NCBI RefSeq assembly: GCF_900104085.1
Contig: NZ_FNLD01000003.1
Span: 803,001 to 867,000 of the forward strand
Reading direction: 5' to 3'
Source: Pseudoxanthomonas sp. CF125
GTDB lineage: Bacteria > Pseudomonadota > Gammaproteobacteria > Xanthomonadales > Xanthomonadaceae
Length of the DNA: 64,000 nt
Positions 37,520-44,234 of this stretch are shown here, one piece after another. Both the position numbers and the translations under genes were made by a program. The notes beneath the pieces were generated by a model. It searched no databases. It saw nothing but the letters and a program-made list of their open reading frames with translations, and was not told where the DNA came from. Position 1 is the stretch's first letter; each line of letters opens with the position of its first letter.

Positions 37520-37618
37520 CCCCTTTGTAAAGGGGGCTATGGGGGATTTGCTCTTGATCTTTGCTGGGTGAGAAGCAAGAGCAAATCCCCCTCGATCCCC
37601 CTTTTTTAAAGGGGGAGG
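37520..37618. repeat. two-arm inverted element, CCCCTTTNNAAAGGGGG family
   Basis: The left arm (37520-37556) is a hairpin around CCCCTTTGTAAAGGGGG plus a tail GGGGGATTTGCTCTTG. The right arm (37577-37618) is its inverse, CAAGAGCAAATCCCCC then a CCCCCTTTTTTAAAGGGGG hairpin. About 20 bases separate them. It lies between the envC-like gene and ctpA. Confidence 0.8.
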
Positions 37619-37732
37619 CAGAAGCCACAGCCGCGTACTGTGGAAATCGTTAACAGGCTTTCCCGCATAATCGGGTGAAACTTCGCGCCCCGGTGCGAGG
37701 TCGGTCATTCGAAGCCTCCCCGGAGCGATTGC

Positions 37733-39046
37733 ATGCGTTTTCCCCTGGTCCTGTTTCTAGCTTTGTGCTGCATGCCCGCCTTCGCCCAGGAGGCGGAAAA
37801 AGAGCCGCCGCTGGTCGCTTCCAGCGACGATCCCGATGCGGCCGAGACCGCGCCCTCGAAAGTGCCGCTTGACGAGATCCGCCGCTACGTGGCGGTGTAC
37901 AACGCGGTCAAGGACGCTTATGTCGAGCCGGTGGACGACAAGAAGCTGATGCACTCGGCGATCCGCGGGCTGTTGCTGGACCTGGATCCGCACAGCACCT
38001 ATTTCGACAAGGAAGACGCCGAGGCCTTCGACGAGCAGGCCACCGGCGCTTACGACGGCGTGGGCGTGGAACTGCTGCAACAGCCCGACAACACCTTGCG
38101 TGTGATCGCGCCCATCGACGGCACGCCGGCGGCCAAGGCCGGCATCAAGTCGGGCGATGTGATCGTCGCCATCGACGGCAAGCCGATCAGTGGCGAAGAC
38201 GGCATGGAACCCTTGCGCGGCGAGCCGGGCTCCAAGCTCACCCTGACCATCGCGCGCGAAGGCAAGCCGAAACCTTTCGACGTCACCCTGACCCGCGAAA
38301 CCATCCGCATCGCCAGTGTGAGCAGCCGGATGCTGGAGCCGGGCTACGGCTATGTGCGCATCAACAGTTTCCAGGCCGACACCGGTGCCGATTTCCAGCG
38401 CAACCTGGACAAGCTGCAGATCAATGGAAAGTTGAAGGGGCTGGTGCTGGACTTGCGCAGCAACCCGGGCGGCCTGCTGATTTCGGCGGTGCAGGTGGCG
38501 GACGATCTGTTGGAGAAAGGCAACATCGTCAGCACCCGCGGACGCATCGCGATCAGCGATTCCAAGTTCGACGCCACTCCCGGCGACCGCTTGCAGGGCG
38601 CCCCGCTGGTCGTACTGGTCGATGCGGGTTCGGCCAGCGCCGCAGAAGTGCTGGCCGGCGCGCTGCGCGACAACCAGCGCGCGCGCGTGGTCGGCAGCCG
38701 CACCTTCGGCAAAGGTTCGGTGCAGACCGTGCTACCTCTGGACAATGGCGACTCGGTGAAGCTGACCACGGCCCGCTACTTCACCCCCAGCGGAAAATCG
38801 ATCCAGGCCAGCGGCATCGTGCCGGATGTAGTGCTCAAGCCCGACGCGCCGGCGGCCAAAGAATCCGCGGCGCCCTACGACTACAGTGAGGCCACCTTGC
38901 CCGGCCACCTGCGCGGCGACGACGAAGGCGCCGAAGGCTACAGCGCCGGCGATGTGCTGGAGGGCGACAAGCCGATCGATGCGGCGCTGGCCGAGCTGAA
39001 GAAGAAAGCTCCGGTCACAGCACCGACAGCCTCCGCGAAACCCTGA
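37733..39046 (+). CDS. ctpA: C-terminal processing peptidase (S41 family)
   Basis: 437 residues. A signal peptide (MRFPLVLFLALCCMPAFA) precedes an N-terminal helical region, a PDZ domain (about 105-185) and the S41 protease core. The Ser302 of GSASAAE and Lys327 of FGKGS form the catalytic dyad with the 25-residue spacing typical of Tsp/CtpA. Such proteases degrade or trim periplasmic proteins from their C-termini, including cell-wall hydrolases. The position after the EnvC-like activator fits a cell-wall link. The tail after residue 390 is low in complexity. Confidence 0.95.
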   Translation: MRFPLVLFLALCCMPAFAQEAEKEPPLVASSDDPDAAETAPSKVPLDEIRRYVAVYNAVKDAYVEPVDDKKLMHSAIRGLLLDLDPHSTYFDKEDAEAFDEQATGAYDGVGVELLQQPDNTLRVIAPIDGTPAAKAGIKSGDVIVAIDGKPISGEDGMEPLRGEPGSKLTLTIAREGKPKPFDVTLTRETIRIASVSSRMLEPGYGYVRINSFQADTGADFQRNLDKLQINGKLKGLVLDLRSNPGGLLISAVQVADDLLEKGNIVSTRGRIAISDSKFDATPGDRLQGAPLVVLVDAGSASAAEVLAGALRDNQRARVVGSRTFGKGSVQTVLPLDNGDSVKLTTARYFTPSGKSIQASGIVPDVVLKPDAPAAKESAAPYDYSEATLPGHLRGDDEGAEGYSAGDVLEGDKPIDAALAELKKKAPVTAPTASAKP

Positions 39047-39056
39047 ACTGCAATCC

Positions 39057-39083
39057 GTGGGAGCGGCGTCCCGCCGCTCCCAC
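39057..39083. repeat. 12-bp perfect hairpin (GTGGGAGCGGCG family)
   Basis: GTGGGAGCGGCG and its exact complement flank a 3-base loop, 11 bases after the ctpA stop. It resembles intergenic REP palindromes. There is no T-run, so termination is uncertain. Confidence 0.65.
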
Positions 39084-39134
39084 CGTGCTTCAAACATCGT
39101 GCATCAAGGCTTCCCGGCAGGGAATCCGGGCAAT

Positions 39135-39455
39135 TCAGCGTGGTTTGGACGGCAACGGAAACGGAGTCACCACCCGTTCGCCGCTCTCCGCATCGCGGAT
39201 CACCGATTGACCCTTGCGCTCCACTTCCTCGATGCGCACGATGCTCTGCATCGGCAGATGCAGCACCTTGGTGCCGGCGAATTCGTCGCGCAGGCGTTCC
39301 TCGGTCGGGTCCACCACGATGCCGTCGTGCACGTCGAACACCAGTTCGCCCACTTCGGTGAATCCCCACAGGCTGCTGGCGGCTACATGCCGGCCGTACA
39401 GCTGGTAGATCTTGCCGTGGTTTAGGAAGGTGACTTTGTAGAGGGACTTGGCCAT
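39135..39455 (-). CDS. DUF1820 family protein
   Basis: A 106-residue small soluble protein. MAKSLYKVTFLNHGKIYQLY, ASSLWGFTEVGELVFD and a C-terminal half with VDPTEERLRDEF match DUF1820, which is conserved in gammaproteobacteria without a known function. The start at 39455 is chosen because TATAAT lies exactly six bases upstream and the longer frame to 39680 runs through a repeat element. The gene is therefore predicted to be transcribed without a leader. Confidence 0.88.
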   Translation of the reverse strand: MAKSLYKVTFLNHGKIYQLYGRHVAASSLWGFTEVGELVFDVHDGIVVDPTEERLRDEFAGTKVLHLPMQSIVRIEEVERKGQSVIRDAESGERVVTPFPLPSKPR

Positions 39456-39461
39456 GGACCG

Positions 39462-39467
39462 ATTATA
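39462..39467 (-). promoter_or_regulatory. consensus -10 of the DUF1820 gene, predicting a leaderless transcript
   Basis: TATAAT on the minus strand, six bases before the ATG at 39455. The -35 region is not obvious. Confidence 0.6.
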
Positions 39468-39526
39468 GAAGCTGGTCGATAGAAGCTGATCGGAACAGAA
39501 ACTCCGTTCATGCGGAGTCCGGTATC

Positions 39527-39674
39527 CCGTTCGTGGTGTCGCGAACCATTCGCTCGGAATCTCTTTCTGCCGTTCGTGGTGAGCTTGTCGAACCACGCTT
39601 TTCGAGGAAGAGCGGGTTGCTTGCCTCCCCAATATTGCGCCAAGAGCGTGGTTCGACAAGCTCACCACGAACGG
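39527..39674. repeat. two-arm inverted element, CGTTCGTGGTGAGC family
   Basis: CCGTTCGTGGTGAGCTTGTC at 39570 onward is matched by the inverse arm ending GCTCACCACGAACGG at 39674, with about 43 bases between the arms. A shorter, decayed copy of the same arm (CCCGTTCGTGGTGTCGCGAACC) precedes it at 39527-39548. It fills the gap between the DUF1820 promoter and the rhomboid stop. Confidence 0.8.
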
Positions 39675-39710
39675 TTCCAAAAATCTAATAAATCCGCTGC
39701 ATGGCTTGAA

Positions 39711-40403
39711 TCAATACCCTTGCCGTTTGCGCAGTCTGCGCGCGATGGCCGCGCGCACGAACAGCGCGAACACGATGCCGAACAGGAAGCCGGCGATGTG
39801 CGCCGACCACGCCACCGCGCCGAAGGCCGGGCCGATGTAGGCGAAGATCACCTGCAGCAGCGCCCAGATGCCGATCAACAGCGAAGCGGGCGCTTTCACG
39901 AACTCCAGAAACAGGCCCAGTGGCACTACCACGCCCAGCTTGGCCCGCGGGAACAGCGCCAGATAAGCGCCGATCACCGCCGACACCGCGCCGCTGGCGC
40001 CAATGATCACCCGGTCCGGCGTGCCGATGGCCAGCACGGCGGCCAGATTGGAGAAGGCTCCGCCCAGCAGAAAAAGGATCAGGAACCGCCACGGGCCCAT
40101 GGTGCGTTCGGCAGGCAGACCGAAGATCAGCAGGAACACCAGATTGCCCAGCAGGTGCGCCCAATCCGCATGCAGGAACAACGCGGTGAACAGGCGCAGC
40201 GCGCTGCCGTCGCGCACCGCGGCCACCCAGTCCTGAGGCGTGGACAAACCGCCGGACAGGGCGCCCCAATTCAGCAGCAAACTGTCGTGAGCGGCTACCG
40301 GCCGCGTTGCGGCCCACAGGAAGACCACCCACAGCGCCGCGAACAGAACGGGGGTGGCCCAGCGCAGGGAAGGTTTCTTGCGTGAGGGCAGTGAGACGAA
40401 CAT
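39711..40403 (-). CDS. rhomboid family intramembrane serine protease
   Basis: About 230 residues from the Met at 40403 (an upstream ATG at 40427 would add eight residues). Six hydrophobic helices are visible. The catalytic Ser137 lies in IIGASGAVSAVIG, the His202 in WSAHIAGFLFG, and the oxyanion-supporting HLLGN (His83, Asn87) is present. Rhomboids cleave single-span membrane proteins within the bilayer. The natural substrate is unknown. It is a single gene. Confidence 0.92.
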   Translation of the reverse strand: MFVSLPSRKKPSLRWATPVLFAALWVVFLWAATRPVAAHDSLLLNWGALSGGLSTPQDWVAAVRDGSALRLFTALFLHADWAHLLGNLVFLLIFGLPAERTMGPWRFLILFLLGGAFSNLAAVLAIGTPDRVIIGASGAVSAVIGAYLALFPRAKLGVVVPLGLFLEFVKAPASLLIGIWALLQVIFAYIGPAFGAVAWSAHIAGFLFGIVFALFVRAAIARRLRKRQGY

Positions 40404-40519
40404 GGCGGAAATGTACCTGTTCCGCAAACCCAGCGCTGCCAGGGACTTGCATCACAACCATGAACCCAAGACTAACCAACGTCGGTATGGATTGTTAGCT
40501 TTTGGTTATCCCCTGAATG

Positions 40520-40542
40520 TATACTGCATACGGCGTCGTATG
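40520..40542 (+). promoter_or_regulatory. -10-like TATACT and CATACG-N4-CGTATG palindrome before fadL
   Basis: TATACT (40520-40525) is followed immediately by an exact 6-bp inverted repeat, CATACG (40527-40532) and CGTATG (40537-40542). The placement over the likely transcription start suggests a repressor site. It may be a fatty-acid-responsive regulator, but the identity is not shown. Confidence 0.45.
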
Positions 40543-40636
40543 TCGGGAGGGGATTCCGGCACGTGGTCGCAGGACGGAACATCGTCCTCTGAGCGGCGCA
40601 GAGAGCTTTCCCACGTCCTTCCGGAGCAGAGACACC

Positions 40637-42001
40637 ATGGAATTAGTAAGCAAAGCAACCCGCATCTCGGCATTGGCCCTCGGCATCGCCGGCGCCCTTG
40701 CCTGTGGCCAGGCCCAGGCCTCGGCTTTCCAGCTGAAAGAAAATAGCGTCAAGGCGCAGGGCCGTGCCATGGCCGGTGCGGCATCGGCCAAGGGCGACGC
40801 TTCGGTCGTCGCCAACAACCCGGCAGTCATGTCCACCTTCACCGAGAAGGCAGTGCAGGCCGACGTCACCGGCATCGATCTTTCGTTCAAATTCGACGGT
40901 GGCGGTAGCGCCGCCGCGGGCAGTCCGCTGGCGCAGCCGCTGACCGGCGGTAATGGCGGAGATGCGGGCGGCTTGACCGCCGTACCGGCCGCTTCGTTCG
41001 TGCTGCCGCTCAACGGCGACTTCGAATACCTCACCCTGGGCGCCATGATCAGCGCGCCGTTCGGTCTGAAGACCGAATACGACAATGGCTGGGTCGGCCG
41101 TTACCAGGCGCTGAAGTCCGATGTGGAGATCATCGACCTGACCCTGGCGGCCTCGTTGGAACTGAGCGACACGTTCTCGGTCGGCCTGGGCATGATCTAC
41201 GAGCACTCCGACGTCACTTTGTCCAACGCCCTGGACTTCGGCACGGTGATCTGCCAAGCCAGTGCCGCGCTGTGCGCCAGCCCGACCTACGGCCCGCAGC
41301 AGAACGACGGCACGGTGTCGGTCAATGGCACCGACAACAGCTTGGGCTGGATCGTGGGCCTCAACTGGCGTCCGACCGACAAGCTGTCGCTGGGCTACTC
41401 GCACCGTTCCGAGATCGATCATGAGGTCCGCGGCTCCGCAGATTTCACCGTGCCGGCCAACGTCACGCCGATCTTCGCCGCCAGCGGCCGCTTCGTCGAC
41501 ACCGGCGCCGGCGCCAAGCTGACCACGCCCAGCGTGGACACCCTCAGCGGCACCTACTACGCCACCGATCGCTTCACCGTGATGGCCGAAGTGGCGCGCA
41601 CCGACTGGCACTCGCTGGAAGAGATCCGCATCACCTTCGACAACCCGGCGCAGCCGGATTCGGCCGAAAACTATCTGTGGAAAGACAGCTGGTTCTATTC
41701 GTTGGGTGGCGAGTACAAGTTCAGCGACAGCTTCACCTTCCGCGCTGGCGTAGCTCGCGACGATTCTCCGATCAGCTTGCCGTACCGCACTCCGCGCATG
41801 CCCGACCAGGACCGCATGTGGTACTCGCTGGGCCTGACCTGGAACATCTCGGAGCAGTTGGAACTGAACGCCAGCTACGTGAAGATCGACCTGGCCGACA
41901 CGCCGGAAGTGAACATCGGTTCTTCGACCGGCGCGCGCCTGGTGGGCGAATACGACGGCGGCGCCGACCTGTACGGCATCTCCGCGCAGTACCGCTTCTG
42001 A
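40637..42001 (+). CDS. fadL: FadL-family outer-membrane long-chain fatty acid transporter
   Basis: 454 residues from the ATG at 40637, where the signal peptide begins (cleaved around AQAS-AFQL). The mature N-terminal plug carries the conserved NPA of VVANNPAVMSTF. The rest alternates short amphipathic strands of a 14-strand barrel and ends in an aromatic residue (QYRF), as outer-membrane proteins do. It lets long-chain fatty acids or other hydrophobic compounds diffuse into the periplasm. A bidirectional terminator follows. Confidence 0.93.
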   Translation: MELVSKATRISALALGIAGALACGQAQASAFQLKENSVKAQGRAMAGAASAKGDASVVANNPAVMSTFTEKAVQADVTGIDLSFKFDGGGSAAAGSPLAQPLTGGNGGDAGGLTAVPAASFVLPLNGDFEYLTLGAMISAPFGLKTEYDNGWVGRYQALKSDVEIIDLTLAASLELSDTFSVGLGMIYEHSDVTLSNALDFGTVICQASAALCASPTYGPQQNDGTVSVNGTDNSLGWIVGLNWRPTDKLSLGYSHRSEIDHEVRGSADFTVPANVTPIFAASGRFVDTGAGAKLTTPSVDTLSGTYYATDRFTVMAEVARTDWHSLEEIRITFDNPAQPDSAENYLWKDSWFYSLGGEYKFSDSFTFRAGVARDDSPISLPYRTPRMPDQDRMWYSLGLTWNISEQLELNASYVKIDLADTPEVNIGSSTGARLVGEYDGGADLYGISAQYRF

Positions 42002-42021
42002 TCGAGGCGGTCTCTACGGTC

Positions 42022-42056
42022 AAGAAAAAACCCCGCTTCGGCGGGGTTTTTTTTTT
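42022..42056. terminator. bidirectional terminator between fadL and the convergent sulfotransferase-like gene
   Basis: CCCCGC-TTCG-GCGGGG (42031-42046) with ten T on the plus-strand side and an A-rich AAGAAAAAA run on the other, so it has a T-tract in both directions. Confidence 0.92.
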
Positions 42057-42078
42057 CAGTTCGTTTGAGGGTTGAGTA

Positions 42079-42894
42079 TTAACGCAACAACGCACTTCTC
42101 TGTTTCAGTGAGTCCAGTTTTTCGGAAAAATCTGAGATCTGTTCAGTTCTTGCTAGAAGTTCCGCCCGAGCATGTTCGAACAGAGCCAAGTCGTATTTGT
42201 TGTTGCGCAACAAGGCGGCATAGGCGGATGGAGTCAAATGCGAAGCGAGTCGTTCCAATCTGCTGTCAAGGCCGCGATCGCGTGAGCCCTCGTTCTGCGG
42301 AAAATGAGCGCCATCGAAGTCTGGCCACCACTGCTGAACCTGGTTTTCCAGAAGAACGACACTGGCATCGTATTCGCTGACCAGGCCAAAGAACGGCAAG
42401 CGATCCAGAGCATCGATGGCGTCTTCCAGGCAAAACTCATTGGGTGGTTCATAGTAGACCCCGCCACGAGCCAGAAAAGACACCTGCGAATCGCAAAAAA
42501 TGTAAGGCCTGTTGCGGACCGAATGCTCAATCCAGTCCGATAGCGAGGCGAACATCCAGTCGTCGCCTTCTGCTGCCATGCGTCTTTCTTGATCGAACAT
42601 GGAAGCGATGCGATCAAGCGGGTGCCGCAAGAAAAAAATAGGGAATACTGGCTTCGTGGTTACCGTGTCTAGGGGAAGACGGAAATGATGGCTGCTGAAA
42701 GCGACATGTTCGGGGTGCTCCCTGATCATCCGTTCGATGTCGGGCGCAAGCAGCACGGAGTTGGCGGTTTCGCCATGGAATTCCATGAACTGCTGGCCAA
42801 AGTTCTTGCGCAGGATCCAATCCAGCGTCGACCCGCCATTTTTGAACAAATGCAGATGTATTAGCGCAGGCAGCAGCGAAGACGAATTGTTCAT
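42079..42894 (-). CDS. sulfotransferase-family protein, possibly horizontally acquired
   Basis: 271 residues. HLFKNGGSTLDWIL near residue 15 matches the 5'-phosphosulfate loop of Sulfotransfer_2-type enzymes (His/Pro-Lys-x-Gly-(S/T)-(S/T)), and FPIFFLRHPLDRIASMF near residue 90 matches the 3'-phosphate loop with its Arg and Ser. The family uses PAPS to sulfate glycans or lipids; the acceptor is unknown. Base composition is visibly lower in G+C than the neighbours (32 of 60 bases in 42541-42600), and no operon partner is seen. Both suggest transfer from elsewhere. Confidence 0.72.
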   Translation of the reverse strand: MNNSSSLLPALIHLHLFKNGGSTLDWILRKNFGQQFMEFHGETANSVLLAPDIERMIREHPEHVAFSSHHFRLPLDTVTTKPVFPIFFLRHPLDRIASMFDQERRMAAEGDDWMFASLSDWIEHSVRNRPYIFCDSQVSFLARGGVYYEPPNEFCLEDAIDALDRLPFFGLVSEYDASVVLLENQVQQWWPDFDGAHFPQNEGSRDRGLDSRLERLASHLTPSAYAALLRNNKYDLALFEHARAELLARTEQISDFSEKLDSLKQRSALLR

Positions 42895-42952
42895 GACCTG
42901 AAATATACCCTCTACTGTTATTTAAGTCACTTTTATGACCACACACTCCGAG

Positions 42953-44137
42953 TCAGGAATTTCGCGCCGTGGCAGTTTCCTCGGTTTGCAGTAATTGAAC
43001 TCGCACCTGATCACGGCCGAAACGCTTGGCTTCGTATAGCGCCTGGTCCGCAGCGCGCATCAATGCGGGGAACGGTTGCGGCACGGTCGAGGCTCCAACT
43101 CCCAGGCTGACGGTTACGCGCACTTGCGGACCCGTTGTGCGGAACTGGAGGGCTGCGACTTCTTCGCGAATGCGTTCGGCCATTTGTTTGGCGTTCTCGG
43201 AGCCGCTGTCGGGCAGAACCACTACGAATTCCTCACCGCCTATGCGGGCGAACAGATCCTCGTTGCGAATGCACCCGCGCACGGTCTCCGAAAAACGCTG
43301 CAGCACCTCGTCACCGGTTTCATGGCCATGCAGATCGTTGATCGACTTGAAACTGTCGAGGTCCAGAGCGATGACGCAGAGCCCACGGCCAGGCAGCATG
43401 GGTTCGATGCGCGTGCGCAGTTCGCTGCTCAGGCCGCGCCGGTTGAGCGCGCCGGTCAGCGGGTCGAACAGCGCGCTGAGCCGCAGCGATTCGCTTGCGC
43501 GGAAACTGGTCAGCATGAGCATGCAGAAATTGAGCAGGAACCAGATCGACAGATCCAGGTTGACCCAGGCGTCGTTCGGCCCGTATTGGGCAGTGAACGC
43601 GTGCAGCAGGTCCCGTGAGTACAGCACCAGCAGTACCGCGCAGCCCAGCATCATGATGCGTGCCGGCACGCGGTCGGGCGCGGTATTGAGGTGGCGCAGT
43701 TGGGCGATTACCAGCAACAGCACCAGCACTTCGGTGATGCTCATGGCCGCGCCCTGCGCATCCACCGTACCCCAGAACCACCAGCCCGCCAACGACAGGC
43801 CTACGCATACCGGCATCAAAGCCCATTCGTAGATGCGCAGCCGGCGCTGGCCCACGAATCGCATCATCGACCAGGCCAGGCCCACCAGTCCCGCACAGGC
43901 CAGAAGGCCGCCGAGGCCTGCGGTCCAGTATGCCGAATGCCATTCGCCCGAACGCTCCAGTTCCTGGGTGGTGCCGTCGAGCATCGCTGCACCCAGCGAA
44001 TACACCAGGTGGGCCGCGCCCCACAGAGCGATGCCGCGCAGACCGCGCGAAATGCGTTCCAGATACCAGAACAGGCCCAGCAGTACGACCGCCAGGCCGC
44101 AATCGCTCAGCAGCAGGTTGTAGAAGTCGGTGGTCAT
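42953..44137 (-). CDS. membrane-bound diguanylate cyclase (GGDEF)
   Basis: 394 residues. About seven N-terminal hydrophobic helices (residues 1-205) form a membrane sensor without a recognisable named domain. The GGDEF domain (about 220-385) begins DPLTGALNRRG and has the active-site signature ARIGGEEFVVVLPDS. The product-inhibition RxxD (RNED) lies five residues before it, so it should make cyclic di-GMP and be feedback-inhibited. A 7-bp palindrome overlaps the -10 region upstream. No EAL domain is present. Confidence 0.93.
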   Translation of the reverse strand: MTTDFYNLLLSDCGLAVVLLGLFWYLERISRGLRGIALWGAAHLVYSLGAAMLDGTTQELERSGEWHSAYWTAGLGGLLACAGLVGLAWSMMRFVGQRRLRIYEWALMPVCVGLSLAGWWFWGTVDAQGAAMSITEVLVLLLVIAQLRHLNTAPDRVPARIMMLGCAVLLVLYSRDLLHAFTAQYGPNDAWVNLDLSIWFLLNFCMLMLTSFRASESLRLSALFDPLTGALNRRGLSSELRTRIEPMLPGRGLCVIALDLDSFKSINDLHGHETGDEVLQRFSETVRGCIRNEDLFARIGGEEFVVVLPDSGSENAKQMAERIREEVAALQFRTTGPQVRVTVSLGVGASTVPQPFPALMRAADQALYEAKRFGRDQVRVQLLQTEETATARNS

Positions 44138-44141
44138 CGCT

Positions 44142-44156
44142 GCCGATAGTATCGGC
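44142..44156 (-). promoter_or_regulatory. GCCGATA-N1-TATCGGC palindrome over the -10 of the diguanylate cyclase gene
   Basis: Exact 7-bp arms with a one-base centre, starting five bases upstream of the ATG. A -10-like TACTAT (44146-44151, minus strand) lies within it, so binding would block transcription. Confidence 0.45.
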
Positions 44157-44234
44157 GGTTATGGCCGACCGTCACGGCAGCGGCCGATATTCAGCCGCAA
44201 GCCGCCCAACCAGGCCAAGCGGAGGCTCGCGAAC

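Noticed and set aside
39456-39680. N-terminal extension of the DUF1820 frame
   Set aside because: The extra 75 residues are translated repeat element and promoter (TATAAT inside), not protein.
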